From positions 3,223,001 through 3,287,000 of the forward strand of contig OU015674.1 of assembly GCA_907165275.2 (NCBI GenBank): a stretch of DNA of 64,000 nt, in the 5' to 3' direction. Positions 10,301-21,300 of the stretch are shown one piece after another. The notes beneath the pieces are model-generated. The model did no database searches and was not told the DNA's origin. It was given only the letters and a program-made list of their open reading frames with translations. The stretch comes from Zygaena filipendulae. Its lineage: Eukaryota; Arthropoda; Insecta; Lepidoptera; Zygaenidae. How positions within the stretch are numbered: the first letter of the stretch is position 1; every line of letters starts with the position of its first letter. The position numbers were made by a program, and so were the translations under genes.

Positions 10301-13300
10301 GAGAGTTAGTTAAAACATTAGACATCACTTTTGGAGGTCTCTTATCAGTAGTTTGTGTTTCATTGTGTATGTTTTCAGTTACTGGCTTAATGTTTTCGTT
10401 AAAATTATGTGTTGAATAATCATTGATCATCGGAAAATTGGCATGGCTATTTATAGATGGTCCAATGAGTGGATATTTATCTATAATTTTATCATCTTTT
10501 TTGTCATAATTATAAATTTTCTGGTTACTATTATTTTTATCCTGAGCAATTTGTTCTATTGTTCCAACAGTACTCTTATTCCATCTATTATCTGCTAAAC
10601 TTACCTCACTATGATTGTGATCATCGTAACCAACATAGGTCTTTCTTACACCTTTCACATCGAAATTCTCCATTGGAGACGTATCATCTTCGACTCTAAT
10701 AGCAAAATTCGTTCCAATTGGAATATCTGTTTTCTGATTAAAGTTATTTGTGTTGTAGTTAAGACCTGGTAACTCACCGATTGATACGGGAATACTAGTT
10801 CCAACAACTTGAGCTGTATCACCATGACTGCTGGCAACATTTGTAGCAGTATTCAAAGTTACTGAGTATGAATTTTCATTTATATTATTGGATAAAATAG
10901 ATTTATTCGAAAAATTTGGAGAAGGTATTACTGAGAATGAGTTGTGTGTATTTTCTATGCTTTCACTTTTTACATGTTGAGGTTGGTCATAATTATTTAG
11001 TTTAAAATTGTTTCCATATACCGAGCTTGAAGGCGGTATATGTATCGTATATGTCGGTGTTTGTTTATTATGTGGATTTTGAGCTGCAAAATAAACCTCA
11101 GAAGTAACTTTTGGTGGAAATTGGTCTTTTGGAATAGGATGCTGGATATTCAGAAATACTTTCATGTCTTGTATTGGCTTTGTATGTACTACAGGTCTCT
11201 GATTGTAGGGTTTATTCTTTTCGTAATGGTTTTCTTGATGAGAATGCATTTTTGGAGGAGGAGGAGGAACTGATAAAAAGTTTTCATATTCCTTATCGAT
11301 TACGTCTTTGTCGTCTTTATTTCTGTCTTTATTTCTAACAGTATTGTATTTTACAAATTCTCCGTTGCTAGGACGATATATATTTGGGTCATATGAAGTT
11401 ATTTGAGGACCAACATGCAAGTGAGTTTCTTGATTACTCGTTGGTGGAGGTAATTGACTTAAATCTGCTGGAGTCTTAGAGTCCTTCCATTTTAGTTTAT
11501 ATTCTTTCCTGAATGATTGATCTTGCAATGGTGGGGTAGGCAAGTTTTGTTTACTCTTAAATTGATGGTTATTTTCAGGAGTAACGCTGTGAACATTAGT
11601 CATTTGTGGTGCATCAATACTAAAACTTCCAAAATATCCAGGTTCAGGATAAGGTAAAGGATCGTCAATATAATCGCCAGTTTTATGGGGTTCTGAAGAT
11701 CCAGCAAAAACTATAGCAGTAGTACTACCATGAGGTATCAAAACATTAGCAACTCTCGAAGGTTGGATGTCAACCAAGAAAGGTTTGCTGATTGATTCAG
11801 AAATACTAGATAAAGAGAGATCTCCATCATTTGGTTTAATATGAGTATTTATGACTTCCGAAGAGCTTGGACTGTTATCTAAAACATCTTTATTACGGTT
11901 TCCATCTTTTTGGGTTTCAAAATCATTTTGTATCCTGCCAGGTCCTGCCAGGTTATTAGGTTTTCCTAAAGAAGGTATGTAATCCAAAAACGCTGGTCTT
12001 CCGTGGTTACCAATAAAAGACCCCGTTGCTTTAATTTGTTCAGTTTTCATTAGATTTTCCTTGACAGATTGTAATGTTGTAGAAGGTCGATATGAACTCC
12101 TATTGGGAACAGTAGGGATATGATGGCCAAAAGGTTTAAGCACACTATGTCTATTTGGTTTTACTTGTACTTTAGGTAGCTCAGGTGGCTTTAAATCGAA
12201 TGAATCATCTATTGCTGTACCTAACAAAGCTTGATCACTCATAGGTGGTATTTCTTTGGCTAAATATGTCTCACTGCCTGAAACATAGCTATCGAATGGT
12301 GGAGGATTAACAACATTATGCAATTTCATTCCACTAGCAGATAGTGTCAATGGTCTGCCTACTGCAGGTTTACCCACAATGACATCCGAATTAGTTGTAA
12401 TTATTTCACCTGGGCTAATTGGTATACCACCGTTCACAAGTGGACTTTCATGAACGATCCTAGGTGGGACTATATGAGGCTTCAGTTGCTTGCGTTCAGC
12501 GACCCAAGCCAAATTTTGATGTAGTGTTGCGTTGGTCAATACAATGTTTGATTCGGAAGTTTCTAATTCATTCATAGGTATGTAAATCGGAAAATTACTA
12601 TGTTTAGCTTCTAACTCACTATCTACTCTCTTGTCCATATTATACGACGTTAGCTTAAGCACTGGTTTCACAGTTGTCGTAGTTGTATTATTTGTCTCTT
12701 GACGTCTTAAGAAACCACCAGTAATCTTCTCAATAACAGGAGCTAATTGTGAAAGACCTTTAATACCTAGTGAGCCCAGTTTCATAAGATCAGCGACAAC
12801 AAATTTATTCTTATTTAGTTTAAGCGGTTTTTCTGGCTTTGTTTTTTCTGGAGTTTTGGATGCTTTATTATTTTTCAGGGAACTAGGAGCAGCTTCTTCA
12901 TTTGTCAATAAATCACTTGCTTCAACTGAACTTTCTTTCTCGTCTGAAGAATCATTGATTACTTCTGTGTATTTTTGGACTATTTTATCAGATGGAGGCA
13001 ATTGAGAATCGATTTCATATTCATAGGGACTGTAATGTGTTTGTTTATCCCCATTTTGTTTGTTTGTCGGATTCAGTTCAACTTTTGTACCTCCATACTT
13101 AGAGGTATTTTCGTACTTCCCTGTTGAGACAGATGGATTATTGGTATACTTTGCATTCAATCCTTCAGTTTTAGAGTGACTGCAAGAACAGGAGATGGTG
13201 CAAGGCACATGACCAACTTCAGAAGGCTGTATAAGGTCAAAACTATTTATTTCTTCATTTTCTTGGTCTATTCTTTTGTTTATCTTTGGCGCATCACTTT

Positions 13301-13355
13301 GAAACATGTTTATTGGAGCCGTTGGTTGTATGGTTTTTGTTTCCATGTACTTTGT
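7331..13355 (-). CDS. Gene B: giant mucin-like exon of a type I membrane protein
   Basis: A single exon of 6,025 nt encodes about 2,008 residues of extracellular sequence. It enters in phase 0 after TTTTTTCAG and leaves in phase 1 at CATG|GTAAAG. The sequence is rich in Thr, Ser, Pro and Asn, has many N-x-S/T sites and Pro runs (SVPPPPPK, LSPPPPTMDY), and has no cysteine-rich fold. That is the composition of a highly glycosylated mucin stalk. The C-terminal 250 residues turn Thr/Val rich with alternating HT/VT (THTLTVTHTMTSL, TSTIVDVVTEV), perhaps extended beta structure. With the following EGF, SEA, cbEGF, EGF and TM exons, the protein from 15912 to 369 totals about 2,750 residues. I infer a surface mucin of an epithelium that secretes or contacts cuticle. 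I assign no symbol. The short open frames inside it on either strand are shadows. Confidence 0.9.
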
Positions 13356-13571
13356 CTGAAAAAAGAGCATATTATATTTTTACGTGAACAGACATCAAGC
13401 CTATTTTTTCTTTAGTAACATGCATAACATGTTATTAGTTTATTTAAATGTTATCGTGTATTGTTTTAGGTTCTTATTATGTAATGTTATGTGGTTTTAA
13501 TAAATTGCTTTAGTTTTAGCGCTCTATATAATATTATTTCCATGTTTTTAGTAGGAAATCATTCCAAAATA

Positions 13572-15123
13572 CACACATCAAAAGTGTCTAGGGATCAAGC
13601 ATTTTTATGCGGATTTCTTGAGATTGAGATGTGGCTTTGTAATAAATTTATGATTTTATAAATTTATATGGATCCTTTTTGGTGCATTACATAATTTGAA
13701 TCAGGAACTGTCAATCAAATTCGAGTAAAAGATGAAAATCAGCTGTCAATATTTTCCCTATAAAAACATACAACGCATTGAAGACATTATTAGTGCTACT
13801 GTTTCCCTACTACTGATTAAAACTAACGTTATTATGGAGCGGCGACGTCATTTAAGCAGGGAAGAAATGCTCAGAGCCGTGGGAATGATAGAAGCTGGTT
13901 CCCGGCAACGTACTGTGGCTTTAGCTCTGAATACAAGTCAGAGTGTTCTCAGTCGACTTTGGACACGTTACCGAAGCACTGGTACCGTGGCTGAGCACTA
14001 TGGAGGACGGTATCGCTGCACCACACGGAGACAAGACCGATACATTCAAATCTTAACTCGAAGAGCTCCAACAATAACCGCCATGATGTTAGCCGTGAGG
14101 CTTCATCACTCTTCAGGGAACTTAATTAGCGACCAAACAGTCAGAAACCGCTTGCATGAAGTGAACCTTCATTCCCGAAGACCGCTACGGGTACCACCTA
14201 TAGCAATGCACAATCGTAGGATTCGATATCAATGGGCTCTTGAACACAGAAATTGGGCAGAAGAACAATGGCGTTTCGTGTGCTTTTCTGATGAGTCTCG
14301 TTTTGGTATGAGACCGGATACAAGACGTATACGACACTGGAGAACCCCTGGACGCCAACAGCGATTAAAATCCTGCTAGGAAGTCCATCCTTATAGTGGT
14401 GGAACCATCATGGTATGGGCGGGTATTTGGATCGGCGGAAGAACTGAGTTGATTTGGATCAGAGGCAACCTCAACGCTCAAATTTATGCTGAGACGATTG
14501 TATCAGACGTCATCGTTCCTCTACAAGTGCAAATCGGTACCTTATTTCAGTTAATGCATGATAATGCACGACCGCACACCGCAAGAGTTGTAAGACAGAC
14601 TCTCGCCGCAGCTAACATCAATGCCCTGGCCTGCTCAGTCGCCAGACTTGAACCCGATTGAGCATGCATGGGATATGCTACAGAGAAGAGCTCTGCCGAA
14701 TATGGAGGGTATCCAGTCGCAAGAAGACCTTTTTTTGTTGTTGCAACGAACATGGGCGGCCATTCCACAGCGTGATTTGGATGAACTCATTTTGAGTATG
14801 CCAAACCGATGTTCTTGTGTTGTTAGTGTTCGCGGTAGAAACACGGATTATTAATTGTTTAAGTTACCCAATAAAATTTTAAAGAAAACTGTTATTTCAG
14901 TCTTTTTTTCGAACTTTAATGTTAGTGGTTCAAATGTCAAAAATCCCTTTATTAGGAAAATGGCAAATTTCTTTATTAATGCAAAGGTGACTTGGTTTAT
15001 CGTTACTGTGACAAACGAAAACACTTTATTTGATGAATCCTTAAAGAAAATTTTAATTAATATCAATCAGGAGAAAAGTTATTGCAAAAATATATGTTGA
15101 TCCCTAGACACTTTTGATGTGTG
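13572..15123 (+). mobile_element. Tc1-like DNA transposon, dead copy
   Basis: A 1,552-bp element is bounded by perfect 27-bp terminal inverted repeats (13572-13598 and 15097-15123, starting cacacatcaaaagtgtctag). A TA dinucleotide abuts each end (13570-13571 and 15124-15125), the Tc1/mariner target-site signature. It holds a damaged transposase gene on the plus strand, opposite to the host gene. It lies in the intron between 15246 and 13355, about 120 bp inside the donor. Confidence 0.93.
13834..14854 (+). pseudogene. Tc1-type DD34E transposase, inactivated
   Basis: The start MERRRHLSREEM leads into a paired helix-turn-helix DNA-binding region (RQRTVALALNTSQSVLSRLW, then RRPLRVPPIAMHNRR). 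The catalytic triad is visible as CFSDESRFG, MHDNARPHTA and SPDLNPIEHAWD, with 34 residues between the second Asp and Glu. Total length is about 340 residues, the normal size. Two lesions break it: an in-frame TAG at about 14378-14380 and a one-base frameshift near 14620 between the second Asp and the Glu. The original protein cut and pasted the element at TA sites; this copy cannot. Confidence 0.93.
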
Positions 15124-15245
15124 TAGTTATAATTATTAGTGTTATTGGAAATAAAAGGGTAACCAGAAAACGATGTGAAATGTATTGAAGTGTTATGCTT
15201 TGCTTCACTCTTAAATGAAATCGGGGTTCTAAAATTTGTTCTTAC

Positions 15246-15578
15246 TTTTGTTGGTTTCACATTGGCAATGATATCTGAACCAAAAAGCTTGTTAAGTGAT
15301 TCAGTGGTGACCACAGAAACAGTTGTTTCAAATGTAGAGACAGCGGTCCTTTTGTTTTGTATTAATGTTGTCAGATATGTAAATGTGGTCATGCATGTCT
15401 TGATTATGTAATTGTGTTGCATGAAATGATGTAATGGGAATAGAGCGCTCATTTGTTGTTGATTTATAACAGTAGCAACAGCTGACGACAGCAGTGACTG
15501 TTTAGATGATAGTGACGAACTGGCGTGATTATTTGTTGGTTTCAGTGACGATAGTATATGCATGAGGTTTAATTTACG
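15246..15578 (-). CDS. Gene B N-terminal exon with TFTYLTT motif
   Basis: Acceptor TTTTCTCAG and donor AAAA|GTAAGA bound 111 whole codons. The peptide is Ser/His rich at first. It then has CMTTFTYLTTLIQNKRTAVS and a TTVSVVTTE ending, one copy of the aromatic repeat found six times in gene A. The open frame continues past the donor only into intron sequence. The shared repeat ties genes A and B to one family; I suspect the insect DUF4758-type mucin group, which I cannot verify here. Confidence 0.85.
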
Positions 15579-15721
15579 CTGAGAAAATAAAAGATTATAT
15601 GTAATCATACTGTTACAAAACTAATCTTAATGTCTATGATCTTTTTTTAGCACACTTTCAGTAAATTTCAAGTTTTTTCTATTAATACAATAAAAGTAAT
15701 GTTTATTGTGTCAATAATTAC

Positions 15722-15912
15722 CTGTTCACTTTTAGTATCTCTACTTTTGTCTTTAACCAAGACTTCAACACCATTCGACATGATTCTTGTGGCCAGATTC
15801 TTAAACTTCCTTTCATCTGTTTCGTCTCTTGGTACGGGTTTTTCGTCTAAATTCATCTCTCTACCTGGTCTCCATGGTGTATTATCATATATAATCGCAT
15901 TTGTATTAAATG
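15722..15912 (-). CDS. Gene B N-terminal exon
   Basis: Acceptor AATATTTCAG and donor CAG|GTAATT bound 63 codons, entering in phase 1 and leaving in phase 0. It reads FNTNAIIYDNTPWRPGREMN, then a charged stretch, then MSNGVEVLVKDKSRDTKSEQ. It is clearly coding by composition and phase, with no signal peptide of its own, so at least one upstream exon is missing. The entry phase is compatible with both the small exon at 16099-16120 and gene A's exon at 26198-26260. Confidence 0.8.
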
Positions 15913-16098
15913 CTGAAATATTTACATTAGAAACATTAGAAGATATTTATGTCCATGTAGTACCGAACAAAAGAATGCATTTTTCTATAATTTATACAAA
16001 AAAAAAAAAAATTTACATCATTATTTTATTACTAAAGAATGAAGAAATACTAGGTATTGCTTTTTTTTACAAAAAGAGTATATTAAAGCCCCACTTAC

Positions 16099-16120
16099 CT
16101 GCTAGTACAATATCTACAAA
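16099..16120 (-). CDS. Candidate 22-nt microexon of gene B
   Basis: A strong donor CAG|GTAAGT lies 22 nt after a TAG acceptor (ACTTATTTAG). The frame needed by the next exon is blocked by that same TAG, so only this 22-nt exon works. It encodes FVDIVLA and leaves one base (phase 1). It would enter in phase 0, which matches the donor at 17337. The acceptor is only fair. Confidence 0.42.
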
Positions 16121-16909
16121 CTAAATAAGTACCTACTTACAAAACTTTACAACAAGCACAACTAACATCTACTGCAAAAACCTGCAAAATACGTGTTTTA
16201 TAAATTACAAATTACTATGTGCGATAGTGTATTTTAGTTAGGTATCATTAAAAAGAGGTGGATAAATAAGCTCATCATAATAAGATTTGTGTAAAGGCCT
16301 ACAATAATTTCATGAATATGATCATCTAGGATCATCAGTTCGTCTTATGAAAGTACATAATATACTAATCTTAATTTAGTCTAACATGAAATGTTAGAGT
16401 CGAGTGTCATCATTAATAGGTATAGGTTCAATATCCAGACTACAAAATTATCATTCAAAAACAAATAATAAATAAATGCTCTTTTTGCAAAATAATTTTA
16501 AATGATAAAAACTTTAACGTAAAATAAAAGTAGGGAGTTCTTTTTACATTTTAGTAAGCAAGACAAAAAATATCGAGCTAGGTAGACTATTTTTTATCAA
16601 TGTTATTTTTTATTGATTTTAAAATTATCTAAATTTTTTGAATGTTTAAAAAAAATTAAGTACCTACTTAAATAAAATATTTTAGAAGAATGGGGACATC
16701 ACTGGCATATTTATTCACCTTAGTAATATGATAGATATTTCTTTATCTGTAACATGTTAGTATTTCTATATATTTCTAAATTAATCGTGTAAAAAAACTA
16801 ATTTTACATTTGGTACTGTTAGAAATTCTATAATTGTTTAAGAAGTTCCTGCTTCAATCATAAAACTTTTTGGTAACACAATATCATAATTTATCTACTA
16901 ATGAACTAG

Positions 16910-17096
16910 TCCCGCGGTTTTATTCGCGTGAAACGTTTTTATATAAGTAACTTTCCAACATCCGATTTAAATAAAACAAGGTCAATGTGTAGCTCCAGGC
17001 AAAGCTTAATTTACCTGTGAAAACCGCGTGACAATCCGTTCAGTAGGTTCGGAGATTACCGTAAACAGAAAGACAGACAGAAAAGAATTTTAAAAA
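16910..17096 (-). repeat. Interspersed GC-box repeat, family R3
   Basis: It begins 'ctagtcccgcggttttattc', contains 'tagctccaggcaaagctta' and ends in 'agacagacagaaaag'. A copy in the opposite orientation lies at 60993-61199. It sits between gene B exons. Confidence 0.7.
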
Positions 17097-17336
17097 CTCT
17101 TTTTTTGTGGCTGGTTATTTTTTTTTATCGTCCCCTCTCAATTTTCGGTAAAAAAAAATTGGTAAGATTCAATGTACAGAAACGCGGATTCTACTCTTTT
17201 ATTAGATATATCTATAGTAATAGATTTACGATGACGCAAAAATTTACCCACGATATTTTAAAGGACAAGCAGGAACTTCTTCGGTTTACTTGTTAATTTT
17301 ATTATTATCTACAATTTTGGTTTTTATATAACTCAC

Positions 17337-17402
17337 CTCGAGGTAGCAGGAGTTGGATTTGGAACCAGATGCACAAGTGAGGCTTCGAGAGTCATCGTCT
17401 TC
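17337..17402 (-). CDS. Possible 5' exon of gene B
   Basis: A strong donor CTCGAG|GTGAGT ends a frame reading EDDDSRSLTCASGSKSNSCY then LE (22 codons, phase 0 to 0 if the acceptor is CTAAG at 17403). The peptide looks coding, with two cysteines and an acidic start. The acceptor is weak, lacking a pyrimidine tract, and an in-frame TGA lies a little further upstream. An alternative ATG frame through the same sequence ends in phase 2 and does not fit the next exon. The true first coding exon with a signal peptide was not found. Confidence 0.38.
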
Positions 17403-17697
17403 CTTAGTTTTAGTCAATAATTGTCGTCATCGTTTTATATGTCTTTGATAGTTAGTAGTCATTAGAATAATTTATATCCGAGTCATTTCTTGAACTAAAA
17501 CTGTTTTTTTACGCGTGTTGAACAACAACAATAATAACAACAATATTCAGTTATTATATTATAGTTTATCTGTTGAAATCAAATTTTGTACGTGAAAATA
17601 CAAAATTTTGTCGTCTTGTTCATTAATATATATCCAAATAAATATCTATTATAAAAATATCATCAAAATATAAATAAAATATTTTTATTGATTTTAG

Positions 17698-17703
17698 TTT
17701 ATT
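17698..17703 (-). terminator. Possible poly(A) signal for gene A
   Basis: AATAAA on the minus strand (TTTATT as written), about 650 nt after the gene A stop codon. A second AATAAA is at 17684-17689. No earlier canonical signal was seen between the stop and here. The sequence between (17704-18351) is AT-rich and would be 3' UTR. Confidence 0.4.
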
Positions 17704-17796
17704 TGGCTATCAAGTCAATGTACTTAAATATTTTACATTATCTCAATCATTCATTATAAGTAACTATCAACTCGGACCTATAGTTTATGTCAGATT

Positions 17797-17826
17797 ACCC
17801 TAAACCCCTACCCTAAACCCTAATCT
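17797..17826. repeat. CCCTAAA-type tandem motif
   Basis: Three to four imperfect units of CCCTAAA in a row, the plant-type telomere unit rather than the usual insect unit CCTAA. It is too short and imperfect to call an interstitial telomere. It falls in the presumed 3' UTR or spacer of gene A. Confidence 0.6.
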
Positions 17827-18351
17827 AAAAGCTAAAGAACTAAGAAGGGTGAGTATTTTTAAGTACTTACTGTTCGTTAAAATTTTATAAATGTTATATG
17901 TTTGAAAGTTTTAGGATTGTTTAAATGAAATAAACATTATTATTGAAATCAATATATTTTTGAGTCATTTTCGCAATGTACACGTTAAAGCAATATGAAA
18001 AGACGTATGTTTTAATAAGTACATTAAACACTCAAAATTACTAACGTAGGTACGTTACTCGTTGAGACTAAAAGTACAATAAAAAATATTATTACCGATT
18101 ACTATCACTGGAAAATTATTACAGTAATATTAGAACTGGTAACAAATAAAGAAAAGTTTTTGGTAATTCTAAGAGAATTATTTGTTAAAATATACATAAA
18201 ATGGTCAAATTATCATAAAGAACTAAAGAGTATTAATAAACTTAGAATCTACAAAAAACATTAAAAACTATAAGGCACTATCCATAGTTAACTTACTATG
18301 ATACAAAGTAAATAAATATCTATTTATACAACCTAATTATTCGTTCGAAAT

Positions 18352-21300
18352 TCACGAGACATCGTCGACGAAACTTTGTTTTATATAGCTAGTTGCCGAT
18401 GGCCTTGTTAATTTTACAATGTAAGTTGGTGACGCGTCGTAACTTATGTGTTTACTCAACTCTCCTACAATACTTTCTAAGCTTTGCGTTTCAAATTGGT
18501 TTTCCACAGGTATTTCATTCCAGTGTTCCTGTGAGTCGGCTATTATAGAATTGTCTGCACTATTATCCATCTCAGAACTATTAAGCTCGTGTGATGGAAG
18601 AATCGACGGCAGCACTTGTACGTCATCAAAGTTATTAACATCACGTTTCCTAACAGTATGAGTTTCTTCAGTAATTAGGGTAGAGAGAACTGTACTGAAT
18701 TCACCAGGATGTCTTCCTGATACGTAAAGAGTTATTATGCTTGTAATTTTCGATGGAACAGGTGGAGATGGAGCCTGTGGTGGCGCTTGTGGGGTTGGAG
18801 CAGTTGGAGGTGGGGGTGACTGAGGAGACGTTCCACCTGACTGTTTATGGTGTGTGTTTGGTCTATTTGTTTTTGAACGTCCTCTTGAATGACGTGGAAT
18901 GGGTGGGGGTGTAGTTGGAGGAGGCGTAGGAGAAGGTTCCTCTTCATCTTCTTCAGAAGATGATTGAAATTCATTTAAATCCTCGTTGCTAACCAAATCA
19001 GATTTCAAATGATTACTTAATATGTCGTTGTTTAATAAATTGCTTTGATCTAAACTAAGATCAGGATGACCTAAACCTAGTAAAGGATTAGGTGTCTGTA
19101 GAGGTAGATTAAATAATTGTTGTTGTCCTTGTTGTTGTTGCTGTTGCTGTTGCAAAAGGAAAGGAAGAAGTAACGAGTTAAGTTGAGGAGATGGTACTGG
19201 AGCAAATATGGTAGGCGTCGTTACAACTGTATCCGTTAAAAATTCAGTAGCTGTTATCACTGTAGTCGTTGGATCTACGATAGTAGTCAAAATCGCTCGA
19301 CCTCTGAAAGTGATTGGTAATACAGTTTCTCTTGCATCTGTTACTGTTGTTACATAAGTAGTGGTTCTTGTTTTTAACTCGGTAACCGGGGTTTGAACAA
19401 CTGGTTGCTGTGGTAACAAGTTCTGTCCCTGCAACGCCAAAAGAGGATTTACTCCATTGAGACCAGGCTGTTGATTGCCAAGCAATAATTGAGAGAGCAA
19501 CAAATTCGCCAATGGAAGATTAGCATTAATTTCTGGTGCTATTGTCGAGGTGACAGATTCTACGTCGTATACGGTACTGGGTATTATGTGTGAATAAGAA
19601 GTTTTACGACCCCTTATAGTAGTGGGTGTGAAAATAACCGTGGTAGTAGGAGTTTCTTGTAACAGATATTTGATTACCTTGGTAGCGCCATTATCAGCTA
19701 ATTCTGTAGATTCAGTAGCCAAGATCAGCTGATGTTTACCCAAAGGTCCAATTGACGTTGATACTTGATTTTCAAACAAAGTTTCAATCTTAGTTGTTGA
19801 GGTCAAAAGATTTTTATATTCAGTGATGCGTCCGTTAACAACGGGCACTGTTACTTCTACGGGAATATGATAAGTAATTGTGATTTTTCCATCATTAATA
19901 ATGTTATTATAGTTGTGCAATCTTTCACCGCTGGTATTTTCAAAAGAACCTCGGTGTCTGTTAGATGATTTTCCAGTTGTAGTTCGCGTCCGTGACGACC
20001 TGCTGGTGGTAGAGCGTGAGGTGCTTGGCCTAGATTGAATATTTTTATTACTCAGTCTTGGTGATTTTGGTTTAGAAGCAGCTGTGGTCGTCGTCCTTGC
20101 CACGGTCCTGGAAGGGCTCGAAGATTTATTTCTACGGTAGGCAGAAGCAGAAGTCGTAGTTTTACTCTCACCACGTACTATAAAAGGTTGTCTAGAAGAT
20201 TTCGTGGTAGGAGCACTAGTTGTTGTTTTAACGTGATTGGAAGTACGAGAGCTCGATCGGCTGCCAGTTCTATGTTTAGAATTTTTTGTAGAAGATGATG
20301 TAGGGCCTGGCGCTGGTTTTTCTGTCTCTACTTCTGATTCAGGTTCAACTTTACGAGTGTTGACCGTACCAGGTCTCCTAAAATTGGAAAACTTCCTGGA
20401 TCCATAATCCACTTGACGTTTCGATCGTCGTCTAAATGGTCGTATCTGAATTGGATTACTTCTTCTATTCGGAGGTGATGTAGGAGCTATTTGTCTTTCT
20501 TTTCTGTTGGAAGCATCATAGTCAGTATCTTCATTAAAATCCTCTGCTTCTAAAATTTCTTCGTTATCTTCATCTTGTGCTTCGTTCTCTTTGATTTCCT
20601 CTGGTTCTGTTTCAGGTTGTTTGAACAGATTTCGTTTTGGGAACAAATTATTTGGTCTGCCTCTGCGTAATGCTAGTAGTGGATTCAATGAGCGCGTGGT
20701 TATTCTTCTTGTAGTAGTAGATGTGGTGCGTCCACGAGGTGTCGTGGTTCTCCTTGTTGATGGTGTAGACAATCTAGACGGTAGCCCAGTTCCAGGCTGT
20801 CTTGTGATTGGGGGTCTCCTAAACTTAAGAAGAGGATTAGAAGTCGTAGTTCTAGATGGAACTTCGGTGACTTCATCTAAGGACTCGGTTACAGATTCTT
20901 CTTGTTGAGTAGCAAATGTTTCAGATTCGTTTTGATCCAATGGTGGAAAAGTCACGCTAGCTGTTTGCTTATTACTTCGTAACTTAGATGATGCCGTTGG
21001 CCTAATTCTTGGTGATGCTGATCTACTAGCGCTCTCTAAGCTGTTGCTTCGTACTGAACTTGTTCTAAAACCAGTCCTTCTAGATGTGGCTTGAATACTA
21101 ACACCTCGATTGCCAAAACCCCCAGATCTTGATGCTGCTGGAAGATTAGATGACAAGCTTGAAACTGAGCCTCTTCCAGAAAATCTGTTTGCAGATCTAG
21201 ATGACACAGAGGATGCTATCTGTGGTTGCTTTTTGTTAGAACCGAAAGACGATTGCCTGACAGACTTTAAAGTAGGTGTTGCTGTAATAGTTGGTGTAGT

